Positions 1 through 5,053 of a DNA stretch of 5,053 bases are shown one piece after another. This stretch comes from Pseudomonadota bacterium (lineage in GTDB: Bacteria; Pseudomonadota; Alphaproteobacteria; Rhizobiales; Hyphomicrobiaceae): assembly GCA_023430845.1 (NCBI GenBank), contig JAEYYJ010000128.1, positions 1 to 5,053 of the forward strand, read 5' to 3'. The notes beneath the pieces were generated by a model. It worked only from the letters and a program-made list of their open reading frames with translations. It was not told the origin of the DNA and ran no database searches. Position numbers and translations under genes: made by a program. How positions within the stretch are numbered: position 1 is the stretch's first letter; every line of letters begins with the position of its first letter.

Positions 1-557
1 GCCCTGGTGCCTGGGCCATTCCGCTGGCCGGACTTGCGAGCCTCGGCATCGTTCTGCCGGTCGGCCTTCAGCAAGGGCGATGGGACGTCGTCATTTCGCT
101 GGTGACGATCGAGGGCAAAGTGCTGACCGAAGCCAAGACGGCGCTTGTCGTGGGGCCGGTGCAGCTCATTGCGCCATCGACGCAGCAGCAGGCGCAACCC
201 AAGCAGGCACCGAGCGTCGTCGCGGCACTGGCGCGGCCGCTCGAGCCGTTGCCCCAGCCCGAGCCGCAGTCGAGCCCGGAGCGCGATCGCGCCCTTGGTC
301 TGCATGCCAAGGGCAAGGAGCTGCTGAGCCAGGGCAATATCCAGCCGGCGCGGGCGCTGTTCCGCCGTGCCGCGGAAGCGGGCCTCGCCGAGAGCGCGCT
401 GGCATTGGCCGGCACCTACGATCCGCACGAACTGACGCGGCTCAAGGTCGTCGGCTTGCAGCCTGATATTGCCATGGCCCGCCAGTGGTACGCGAAAGCG
501 AGTGAACTCGGTGCGCCGGAAGCCGCCGCGCGTCTGACACGGTTGGGTGGTCGTTGA
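1..557 (+). CDS. C-terminal part of a Sel1/TPR-like repeat protein (5' truncated by window edge)
   Basis: The frame is open from base 3 to the TGA at 555-557 and gives 184 residues with no stop, so the gene starts outside the window. The GTG at 102 lies inside a continuous conserved-looking stretch (LPVGLQQGRWDVVISLVTIE) and is probably an internal Val. The visible part has three sections. Residues 1-55 are hydrophobic and β-strand-like. Residues about 60-95 form a Gln/Pro/Ala-rich, low-complexity linker. Residues about 97-184 are α-helical, with Sel1/TPR character: AKGKELLSQGNIQPARALFR, then a second unit with ARQWYAKASELGAPEAAARL, close to the Sel1 pattern (A..WY.KA.ELG...A...L). Such repeats normally mediate protein-protein contacts. 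The Pro-rich linker suggests an envelope or periplasmic scaffold, but that is inference. The gene is convergent with queC, 3 nt away. No specific function can be named. Confidence 0.72.
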   Translation, partial: PGAWAIPLAGLASLGIVLPVGLQQGRWDVVISLVTIEGKVLTEAKTALVVGPVQLIAPSTQQQAQPKQAPSVVAALARPLEPLPQPEPQSSPERDRALGLHAKGKELLSQGNIQPARALFRRAAEAGLAESALALAGTYDPHELTRLKVVGLQPDIAMARQWYAKASELGAPEAAARLTRLGGR

Positions 558-560
558 GGC

Positions 561-1274
561 TCAACGGCGTCCGGATTGCCAGCGCTCGAAGCCGCCGGCG
601 CGCAGCTCACAGGCCGGGCAGGTTCCGCAACCATAGCCCCAGGCATGGCGCCTCGTGCGTTCGCCGAGATAGCAGGAGTGCGTATGCTCGACGATGATGT
701 CGAGCAGCGCCGCACCACCGAGCGTTTCAGCGAGTGCCCATGTGCCGGCCTTGTCGATGGCCATGAGCGGCGTCTCGATCGCCACTGGCCGATCGAGACC
801 GAGTGTCAACGCGTGTGCGAGCGTCTGCAGCGTATCATTGCGGCAATCGGGATAACCTGAATAGTCGGTCTCGCACATGCCGCCGACGAGTGTCGACATG
901 CCGCGTCGATAGGCGAGGGCTGCAGCGTAGGCGAAGAAGAGCAGATTGCGCCCTGGCACGAACGTGCTCGGAAGGCCCGACGCGGTCATCTCGATTTCGG
1001 TCTCGCGCGTGAGGCTCGTTTCGCTGATCTGCGCGAGTGTCGGAAGCGAAAGGACGTGATCCTCACCGAGCCGCTGTGACCAGTCGGGAAATCGTTCGCG
1101 CAAGGCTGCTATGACCGTGTGTCTCTGGTCGAGCTCGACGCGATGACGCTGGCCGTAGTCGAAGCCGATGGTCTCGACGCGATCGTAGCGGCTAAGCGCA
1201 GAGGCGAGGCAGACGGTCGAATCCTGTCCGCCGGAGAAAAGTACGAGCGCCGCGCGCTCAGAAGGGATCGTCAT
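561..1274 (-). CDS. queC: 7-cyano-7-deazaguanine (preQ0) synthase QueC
   Basis: QueC converts 7-carboxy-7-deazaguanine, ammonia and ATP into preQ0, a step in cytoplasmic queuosine (tRNA wobble base) synthesis. The 237-residue product has the usual QueC length. The ATP-pyrophosphatase P-loop SGGQDST is at residues 14-20. Family motifs follow: GFDYGQRH (37-44), VPGRN (106-110) and YSGYPDCR (138-145). The zinc-site cysteines are C201, C216, C219 and C222, in HTHSCYLGE...[17 protein letters not shown]. The first Cys is 14 residues from the second, longer than the roughly 8 in enterobacterial QueC; from memory this HAWGYG-containing form is common in Rhizobiales. The ATG at 1274 is supported by GGAGG at 1279-1283 on the minus strand, 4 nt upstream. 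queD and queE are not adjacent, so queC stands alone here. It lies downstream of the small membrane-protein gene on the same strand, but a terminator-like hairpin separates them, so it probably has its own weak promoter in 1275-1357. Confidence 0.96.
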   Translation of the reverse strand: MTIPSERAALVLFSGGQDSTVCLASALSRYDRVETIGFDYGQRHRVELDQRHTVIAALRERFPDWSQRLGEDHVLSLPTLAQISETSLTRETEIEMTASGLPSTFVPGRNLLFFAYAAALAYRRGMSTLVGGMCETDYSGYPDCRNDTLQTLAHALTLGLDRPVAIETPLMAIDKAGTWALAETLGGAALLDIIVEHTHSCYLGERTRRHAWGYGCGTCPACELRAGGFERWQSGRR

Positions 1275-1357
1275 CGAGCCTCCGCAGGAAACATTGCAGA
1301 GGACTACGCCCCCATGTGCGGCGGATCAACTCCGGTGTTCGAAGGCTCTGAACGCAA

Positions 1358-1385
1358 GCAAGCCCCGGCGGAGGCCAGGGCTTGC
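1358..1385 (-). terminator. Candidate Rho-independent terminator of the small membrane-protein gene
   Basis: Read on the minus strand, GCAAGCCCTGGC pairs with GCCGGGGCTTGC around a 4-nt CTCC loop: a 12-bp stem with a single G-U wobble and high GC content. It begins 28 nt after the TAA (1414-1416) of the small membrane-protein gene. The following minus-strand bases are TTGCGTTCAG, so the U-tract is weak. On the plus strand the wobble becomes an A-C mismatch, which favours minus-strand function. It probably insulates queC from the upstream gene. Confidence 0.65.
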
Positions 1386-1413
1386 AAGCATCGGATTGGC
1401 GCCATCCGAGATG

Positions 1414-1677
1414 TTAGTTCGGCGCCGGCGACGGTGTCGTCGGGGTCGGTGCCGGTGTCGGAGCAGGCGTCGGAGTCGGCGCCGTGCGCTCGATTGCCGG
1501 CTCAGTGGTCGTCGTACCGGTCGGCGTGTTCCCGATGCCGATGAACAGCATGCCCAGGATCGCCAGAAGCGCAGCAATACCAAGGATCACACCCCAACCA
1601 CTTGCATCGCTCGACGGCGCACGGTCGATATAGTCCTGATATTCGTGCGGCGTATGCCGATCATGATCAACGGCCAT
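1414..1677 (-). CDS. Small single-pass membrane protein with Pro/Thr-rich tail, unknown function
   Basis: The product has 87 residues. The N-terminus (1-27) is polar, with His, Asp and Tyr (MAVDHDRHTPHEYQDYIDRA). One strong transmembrane segment covers about residues 28-50 (WGVILGIAALLAILGMLFIGIG). A Thr-rich stretch follows, then a low-complexity tail (66-86) of alternating Pro with Thr, Ala or Ser. The start is well supported: minus-strand AAGGAG (1685-1690) lies 7 nt before the ATG. A perfect σEcfG-type promoter match lies farther upstream, and a terminator-like hairpin follows, so the gene appears to be a one-gene transcription unit induced by general stress. That regulation is inferred from the promoter. 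I do not recognise the family. The Pro/Thr tail resembles extended wall- or periplasm-spanning linkers, but topology cannot be decided from charge here. Confidence 0.78.
   Translation of the reverse strand: MAVDHDRHTPHEYQDYIDRAPSSDASGWGVILGIAALLAILGMLFIGIGNTPTGTTTTEPAIERTAPTPTPAPTPAPTPTTPSPAPN
1420..1482 (-). repeat. Degenerate short tandem repeat encoding a Pro-Thr/Ala tail
   Basis: This stretch encodes residues 66-86 of the small membrane protein (TPTP, APTP, APTPTTPSPAP). On the plus strand it reads as imperfect 6- and 12-base units such as GGTGCCGGTGTC, GGAGCAGGCGTC and GGAGTCGGCGCC. Such repeats can change copy number in frame, so the tail length may vary between strains. Confidence 0.6.
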
Positions 1678-1713
1678 GTCTCATCTCCTTATGCAACATT
1701 TGTTATGGGTAGA

Positions 1714-1738
1714 AACGCTCGGCTTCCGGCTGGGTTCC
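1714..1738 (-). promoter_or_regulatory. σEcfG (general stress response) promoter
   Basis: On the minus strand, GGAAC (1738-1734) is followed after exactly 16 bases by CGTT (1717-1714). This matches the alphaproteobacterial EcfG consensus GGAAC-N16/17-CGTT at every defined position. Transcription would start roughly 7-10 bases past the -10 element. That leaves a short leader containing the AAGGAG Shine-Dalgarno (1685-1690) before the ATG at 1677. Placement, orientation and spacing all fit the small membrane-protein gene. No other intergenic region in the window shows this pair of boxes. Confidence 0.75.
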
Positions 1739-1852
1739 GCCCTTGATCGGGCGGGTAATTGCGCGGCGGTGCTGGCCGTGGTGTGCGAGCTTGGGTAGGC
1801 TTGGACAAACGAAGTCTACTGACAGACCGGATCCAGTCAGGGAGCAGCAACC

Positions 1853-2278
1853 ATGTCGACAGCAGAGCTCGAGCGCCTCAAGAGCTTACGGATGCCTTTC
1901 GCCGAGCTTCTCGGTATCGAGCTCGTAGCGGCGACGCGCGAGTGTGTCAGAGCGCATCTCGTCGTGAGGCCGGAAGTATGCACGCGACCGGCGACCATTC
2001 ATGGAGGTGCGATCATGGCCTTCGCCGACACGCTCGGTGCGGCGGGCACGGTGCTCAATCTGCCGGAGGGACATTCGACGACGACCATCGAGTCGAAGAC
2101 GAATTTCATCTCAGGTGCGCCGGTCGGCACGACGATTATCGGTGAGGCAACGCCGATCCATCGTGGACGGCGCACGCAGGTCTGGCAGACGCGGATCACG
2201 CGTGAAAACGACGGCGGTGTCGTCGCGATCATCACGCAGACGCAGATGGTGTTGGAACCGCGTCCGACAAAGGCGTGA
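1853..2278 (+). CDS. PaaI-family hotdog-fold acyl-CoA thioesterase
   Basis: The 141-residue product has the size of a single hotdog domain. The signature of the PaaI/4HBT group is present: IHGGAIMAFADTLGA (residues 49-63). In it, His50-Gly-Gly starts the central helix, and Asp59, nine residues after the His, is the expected catalytic acid. Further typical elements are TIESKTNFI (78-86), GEATPIHRGRRTQVWQTRI (97-115) and the closing strand VVAIITQTQMVL (123-134). The family hydrolyses acyl- or aryl-CoA thioesters in the cytoplasm; the substrate cannot be read from the sequence. The start is supported by AGGGAG (1839-1844), 8 nt before the ATG. The gene diverges from the small membrane-protein gene. 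A weak -35/-10 pair (TTGGGT at 1791, TCTACT at 1815) is the best promoter candidate. The SDR gene follows 94 nt downstream on the same strand, suggesting co-transcription. Confidence 0.9.
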   Translation: MSTAELERLKSLRMPFAELLGIELVAATRECVRAHLVVRPEVCTRPATIHGGAIMAFADTLGAAGTVLNLPEGHSTTTIESKTNFISGAPVGTTIIGEATPIHRGRRTQVWQTRITRENDGGVVAIITQTQMVLEPRPTKA

Positions 2279-2331
2279 CAGCGCCGCTACTCCGGCACTA
2301 CAACGTGAGCGCCACAGGAAGCAGCCGGCGG

Positions 2332-2361
2332 CCAGACGAAGCAGAGCCAGACAAAGCAGAG
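2332..2361 (+). repeat. 15-bp tandem direct repeat overlapping the SDR ribosome-binding site
   Basis: CCAGACGAAGCAGAG (2332-2346) is followed immediately by CCAGACAAAGCAGAG (2347-2361), a head-to-tail duplication with one G/A difference. The end of the second copy supplies most of the Shine-Dalgarno of the SDR gene (AGAGGAA, 2358-2364). Confidence 0.8.
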
Positions 2362-2364
2362 GAA
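2358..2364 (+). promoter_or_regulatory. Ribosome-binding site deciding the SDR start
   Basis: AGAGGAA lies 8 nt upstream of the ATG at 2373. The reading frame is open back to an ATG at 2001, but that would overlap most of the thioesterase gene and add an Arg/Ser-rich extension unlike any SDR. The RBS and the family N-terminus (FDLKGKVALITGG) fix the start at 2373. Confidence 0.8.
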
Positions 2365-2372
2365 ACGGTTCC

Positions 2373-3131
2373 ATGTTCGATTTGAAGGGTAAGGTCGCGC
2401 TCATCACGGGCGGCAACGGTGGCATCGGTCTCGGTATGGCCGAGGGGCTTGCCGATGCGGGCGCCGACATCGTCATTGCCGCGCGCAAGGCGGAGAAGTC
2501 GAAGGCTGCGGCCGCAGCACTGGCGAAGCGCGGCGTGCGCACGGCAGTGGTCGAAGTGAATGTGGCGGACGAAGCCTCCTGCCGGAAGATGGTCGCGGAT
2601 GCGGCGAAGCAGATGGGTCGCATCGACATTCTCGTGAACAACGCGGGCATCAATATCCGGAAGGCGCCCGAGACGTACACGGTCGGCGAATGGCGCGAGA
2701 TCCTGTCGATCAATCTCGATGGTGCCTTCTACTGCTCGCAGGCGGTTTATCCCGAAATGAAGAAGGCGGGCGGCGGCAAGATCATCAACATCGGGTCGAT
2801 GATGTCGCTGTTCGGCGCGCCGCTCACGACGGCGTACGCGGCATCGAAGGGCGGCATCGTGCAGATGACGCGCGCGCTGGCGACGGCCTGGGCCAAGGAC
2901 AACATCCAGGTGAATTCCATCCTGCCAGGCTGGATCGATACCGAGCTCACGCAGCGGGCGCGGGTCGATATCGAAGGGCTGAATGAAAACGTGCTCTCGC
3001 GCACACCGGCGGGGCGCTGGGGCAAGCCCGAGGATTTCTCGGGCATCGCGGTCTTCCTGGCGGCGCCGGCGTCGGATTTCGTGACGGGCACGGCGATCCC
3101 GGTTTGCGGCGGCTTCTCGATCCGCGGGTAG
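2373..3131 (+). CDS. Classical short-chain dehydrogenase/reductase (SDR family)
   Basis: The 252-residue product has the usual classical SDR length and a Rossmann fold for NAD(P)(H). The cofactor motif TGGNGGIG is at residues 12-19 and NNAG at 89-92. The active-site tetrad is N114, S142, Y155 and K159 (INLDG, GSMMS, YAASK). PGWIDT (185-190) is the region after β6. Arg38 just after β2 (AARKAEKS) is compatible with NADP preference, although this is not decisive. The overall pattern resembles the 3-oxoacyl-ACP reductase, gluconate and KduD-type dehydrogenases; the substrate cannot be named. One oddity is that the usual VDGG near the C-terminus is VCGG (Cys245). The gene probably forms an operon with the thioesterase 94 nt upstream, which would fit a role in acyl or hydroxy-acid metabolism. 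This pairing is inference. Confidence 0.93.
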   Translation: MFDLKGKVALITGGNGGIGLGMAEGLADAGADIVIAARKAEKSKAAAAALAKRGVRTAVVEVNVADEASCRKMVADAAKQMGRIDILVNNAGINIRKAPETYTVGEWREILSINLDGAFYCSQAVYPEMKKAGGGKIINIGSMMSLFGAPLTTAYAASKGGIVQMTRALATAWAKDNIQVNSILPGWIDTELTQRARVDIEGLNENVLSRTPAGRWGKPEDFSGIAVFLAAPASDFVTGTAIPVCGGFSIRG

Positions 3132-3146
3132 GGGGCCGATCGATCG

Positions 3147-3173
3147 ACCGGCGTGTCGTATTGGCGCGCCGGT
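3147..3173 (+). terminator. Possible terminator hairpin after the SDR gene
   Basis: ACCGGCG (3147-3153) and CGCCGGT (3167-3173) form a perfect 7-bp inverted repeat with a 13-nt loop, 16 nt past the SDR stop codon. The only following T-run is a short TT before AAGACC, so it is a weak candidate for a Rho-independent terminator. Confidence 0.35.
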
Positions 3174-3231
3174 TAAGACCTCCTAAATCTTTTGCGCGCA
3201 GGATGATCGGACGGCAACTTTTGGTTGCTTC

Positions 3232-3495
3232 ATGCAGTCTCTCGTCCGGATCATTGCCAGCATGTTGATCAACCGCATTCGTCCGCTGCCGCGGAGCCTC
3301 TTTGCCTCGTTGGCCATCACCGTGGCCGGAGGTGCGCTTTATCTCATTACGGCGGGCAAGATGCCCGACGAGGCGCGTGCGGCACCGGTCGAGGCTGGCG
3401 TGCTCGTGTCCGTGGGGCTGCTCGACATGAGCCGCCTGGCGCCCGCCCAGTTCGGCGACTGGGAGCCCGCGGCCTCTCAGCGATCGCGCGACTAA
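3232..3495 (+). CDS. Small putative membrane or exported protein, unknown function
   Basis: The 87-residue frame has strong G/C third-position preference, as expected for a real gene here. It has a basic N-terminus (MQSLVRIIASMLINRIRPLPRSL) and one hydrophobic segment at about residues 24-41 (FASLAITVAGGALYLITA). A small-residue stretch near 48-52 (EARAAP) could be a signal-peptidase site. The C-terminal half is mixed and ends in a charged QRSRD. The start is uncertain: neither ATG 3232 nor the in-frame ATG 3262 has a clear Shine-Dalgarno, and a 5-bp hairpin (3214-3228) sits just before 3232. The in-frame TAA at 3184 rules out a long upstream extension. The stop at 3493-3495 overlaps the stop of the convergent mscS-type gene. 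I do not recognise the family. It could be a secreted peptide or a membrane-anchored protein. Confidence 0.5.
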   Translation: MQSLVRIIASMLINRIRPLPRSLFASLAITVAGGALYLITAGKMPDEARAAPVEAGVLVSVGLLDMSRLAPAQFGDWEPAASQRSRD

Positions 3496-5053
3496 CCGCC
3501 CCTTGCGGGTGGTTCGTCGGGTGGCGGCGTGTGTGCGCCGATGCTCTCGTCGACGTCCTGGGCGGTGCTCCGGTCAGACGTTCCCCGGGGCGCGCCTTGT
3601 GTCTTTACCGCGCGCTCTTCAACGGCGCGATTGATGAGTGTGCGCACGCCATCGAGGTCGCGCAGGTGAATGTCGTGCTGCGCGAACGGAATCTCGATGC
3701 CGGCCTCCTTGAAGGCCTTCATGATGGCAATGCGTAGATCCGATTGTGTGCCGGCGGCGCGCGAGACATCGGCGACGAAGAACCACATGAAGAAGTCGAT
3801 CGAGCTTGCGCCGAAGTTGTCGAATACGGCGCCTGGTGGTGGCTCTGTCAGCACTTGGGGGTGTGCCTTGGCGCACGCGACGATGATCTCGATGACCTTC
3901 TCGGGATCGGCACCGTAGTTGGCGCCGACACGCACCGAGCCGCGGCCAATGAGGCTGCGGTGGGTCTTGTTCATGACGCGTCCGGTGATCAACTCCGAGT
4001 TCGGAATGATCAGCCGCGCGCGATCGAATGTCTCGATCTCAGTGGAGCGGACGCTGATGCGGCGGACGTGCCCCTCTTGATCGCCAACGACAATCCGGTC
4101 GCCGACTTTCACCGGGCGCTCGACGAGGAGAATGAGACCCGAGACGAAGTTGTTGACGATCGACTGGAGGCCGAAGCCTATGCCGACCGACAGGGCGCCG
4201 GCGACAATCGCAATGTTGGTGATGTCGAGACCGGCGTAGGAGATCGCGAGGATCGCGGAGAGCGCGATGCCGGTGTAGCCGGCGGCCGTCTCGATCGAAT
4301 TGGCGATACCGGCCTCGACGCGGCGTGGCTGGAGGACGCGATCGTGCAGCCAGCGTTGGAAGAGGCGCGTCGCGAAGACCAATCCAATGAAGAGCAGTAT
4401 GCCGAAGAGGATGCGGGCCGGTGAGATGCGGAGCTGGCCGATCTCGAAACCGAAGAACGCGCGAGCGAACCAGTCGCGAATGTCAGCCGCGGTGAAACCC
4501 CACTGCACGAGCACGAGCGGTACGGCAATGAGTAGCAGCAGGAGCGTAAGGAGCATCTCGACCAGCCACGCGAGTTCGCCGAGCCGCGCGGGCGTTACGC
4601 CGAGGCGCGTCGTGAGCGTGTGGCCGATGGGGTTGGAAGGCTGGTCGATCGTGCGCGTGATCGAGCAGATGGTCAGGTAGATCAGGCCGGCGGCGACGAT
4701 CACCGTTCCGGTCAGAACGAGCTGCTGGGCGATGAAGCGACCAAGCGCGAGGTAGCCGAGAAGCGTCGTCGCCAGGATGAGAAGCGTGAGCACCCAGAGC
4801 GGCACCTTGAGCCACCAGGGCGTCAGGCGCGTCGTCGCCGGAAGCATCACCGCGTCCGATGTGGCGGTGGGGACGGGCCGGGGTGTGAAGGGTGTGAGCA
4901 GCAATGCCGTCAGCAAGCCAGCATACGCGAGACTCGCGACGAACGTTCTCACAACCGTGATCGAGAGCGGGACGACGAGGTAGCGACTGATGTCGGTGAG
5001 TGCGAGATCGGCGGCATAGACGGCCACGAGGCCGATCAGACACCAGCTTATGC
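3492..5053 (-). CDS. MscS-family mechanosensitive ion channel (N-terminus beyond window edge)
   Basis: The visible 519 residues are the C-terminal part of a large MscS-type channel in the inner membrane, which releases solutes on hypo-osmotic shock. The frame is open to the right edge; the GTG at 5027 lies inside a hydrophobic stretch (ISWCLIGLVAVYAADL) and is probably internal. Counting from that GTG, hydrophobic segments lie near 21-46, 74-95, 101-122, 151-175, 203-220 and 248-266. The pore-lining helix with Gly/Ala packing is at about 269-303 (AIVAGALSVGIGFGLQSIVN, then NNFVSGL). The β domain follows (RPVKVGDRIVVGDQEGHVRRI), then PNSELITGRVMN (342-353) and the α/β cage domain to about 465. 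The last 45 residues are a polar, Pro/Asp-rich tail. The many extra N-terminal helices indicate a long MscK/DUF3772-like architecture rather than a short MscS; the missing N-terminus would settle this. The final four bases overlap the convergent small gene. Confidence 0.93.
   Translation of the reverse strand, partial: ISWCLIGLVAVYAADLALTDISRYLVVPLSITVVRTFVASLAYAGLLTALLLTPFTPRPVPTATSDAVMLPATTRLTPWWLKVPLWVLTLLILATTLLGYLALGRFIAQQLVLTGTVIVAAGLIYLTICSITRTIDQPSNPIGHTLTTRLGVTPARLGELAWLVEMLLTLLLLLIAVPLVLVQWGFTAADIRDWFARAFFGFEIGQLRISPARILFGILLFIGLVFATRLFQRWLHDRVLQPRRVEAGIANSIETAAGYTGIALSAILAISYAGLDITNIAIVAGALSVGIGFGLQSIVNNFVSGLILLVERPVKVGDRIVVGDQEGHVRRISVRSTEIETFDRARLIIPNSELITGRVMNKTHRSLIGRGSVRVGANYGADPEKVIEIIVACAKAHPQVLTEPPPGAVFDNFGASSIDFFMWFFVADVSRAAGTQSDLRIAIMKAFKEAGIEIPFAQHDIHLRDLDGVRTLINRAVEERAVKTQGAPRGTSDRSTAQDVDESIGAHTPPPDEPPARGG

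Noticed and set aside
102..104. GTG as the start of the Sel1-like protein
   Set aside because: The frame stays open to base 3 with a protein-like, continuous β-rich sequence, so the gene starts before the window.
1275..1357. preQ1/preQ0 riboswitch or strong promoter upstream of queC
   Set aside because: No recognisable pseudoknot or A-rich tail is seen. The best -35/-10 pair (minus-strand TTGATC and TAGTCC, 17-nt spacer) matches the -10 consensus poorly.
2255..2278. GGAAC inside the thioesterase gene as a second σEcfG promoter for the SDR
   Set aside because: At 16 or 17 bases downstream there is GTGA or TGAC, not CGTT, so only one box matches.
2001..2372. N-terminal extension of the SDR frame back to ATG 2001
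   Set aside because: It overlaps the well-supported thioesterase gene in another frame, is Arg/Ser-rich and unlike SDR N-termini, and the Shine-Dalgarno and family start place the true start at 2373.
2111..2713. Minus-strand frame of 200 codons across the thioesterase-SDR junction
   Set aside because: It lies antisense to two well-supported genes and shows no recognisable motif.
3214..3228. GCAAC-TTTTG-GTTGC hairpin before the small ORF as a regulatory element
   Set aside because: A 5-bp stem is weak and likely by chance; it is noted only as a possible hindrance to initiation at ATG 3232.
3744..4424. Long plus-strand open frame (226 codons) opposite the MscS gene
   Set aside because: Its Asp/Glu/Ala/Arg-rich composition is the usual shadow of a high-GC gene on the other strand; the minus-strand frame shows clear MscS motifs.
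5025..5027. GTG as the start of the MscS-type protein
   Set aside because: The frame continues upstream to the window edge in a hydrophobic segment and the architecture expects more N-terminal helices, so the GTG is probably an internal Val.

Overview
The window is a stretch of high-GC chromosomal DNA, probably from an alphaproteobacterium of the Hyphomicrobiales (Rhizobiales) type. Three things point there: strong G/C preference at third codon positions, the form of the QueC C-terminus, and a perfect match to the alphaproteobacterial general-stress promoter consensus (GGAAC-N16-CGTT). The genus cannot be fixed from the sequence alone. I see no mobile elements, CRISPR arrays, rRNA or tRNA genes.

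Layout, left to right. The 3' part of a Sel1/TPR-like repeat protein gene enters from the left edge (+, ends 557). It converges, with a 3-nt gap, on queC (-, 561-1274), which encodes 7-cyano-7-deazaguanine synthase of the queuosine pathway. Next comes a compact single-gene unit on the minus strand. It has a σEcfG-type promoter (1714-1738), a good Shine-Dalgarno, an 87-codon gene for a single-pass membrane protein with a Pro/Thr-rich tail (1414-1677), and a 12-bp terminator-like hairpin (1358-1385). Diverging from it on the plus strand are a PaaI-type hotdog thioesterase (1853-2278) and a classical short-chain dehydrogenase (SDR, 2373-3131). These two are probably co-transcribed. A small putative membrane or exported protein (3232-3495, +) follows. 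Its stop codon overlaps the stop codon of a large MscS-family mechanosensitive channel gene (-, 3492 to beyond the right edge).

The genes look like ordinary housekeeping and stress functions: tRNA modification, acyl-CoA or aromatic-type metabolism (thioesterase plus SDR) and osmotic protection (MscS). No multi-gene novel system is visible. The most informative non-coding signal is the stress-sigma promoter in front of the uncharacterised small membrane protein. Secondary observations are a tandem 15-bp duplication that includes the SDR ribosome-binding site, and two extremely tight convergent gene ends.
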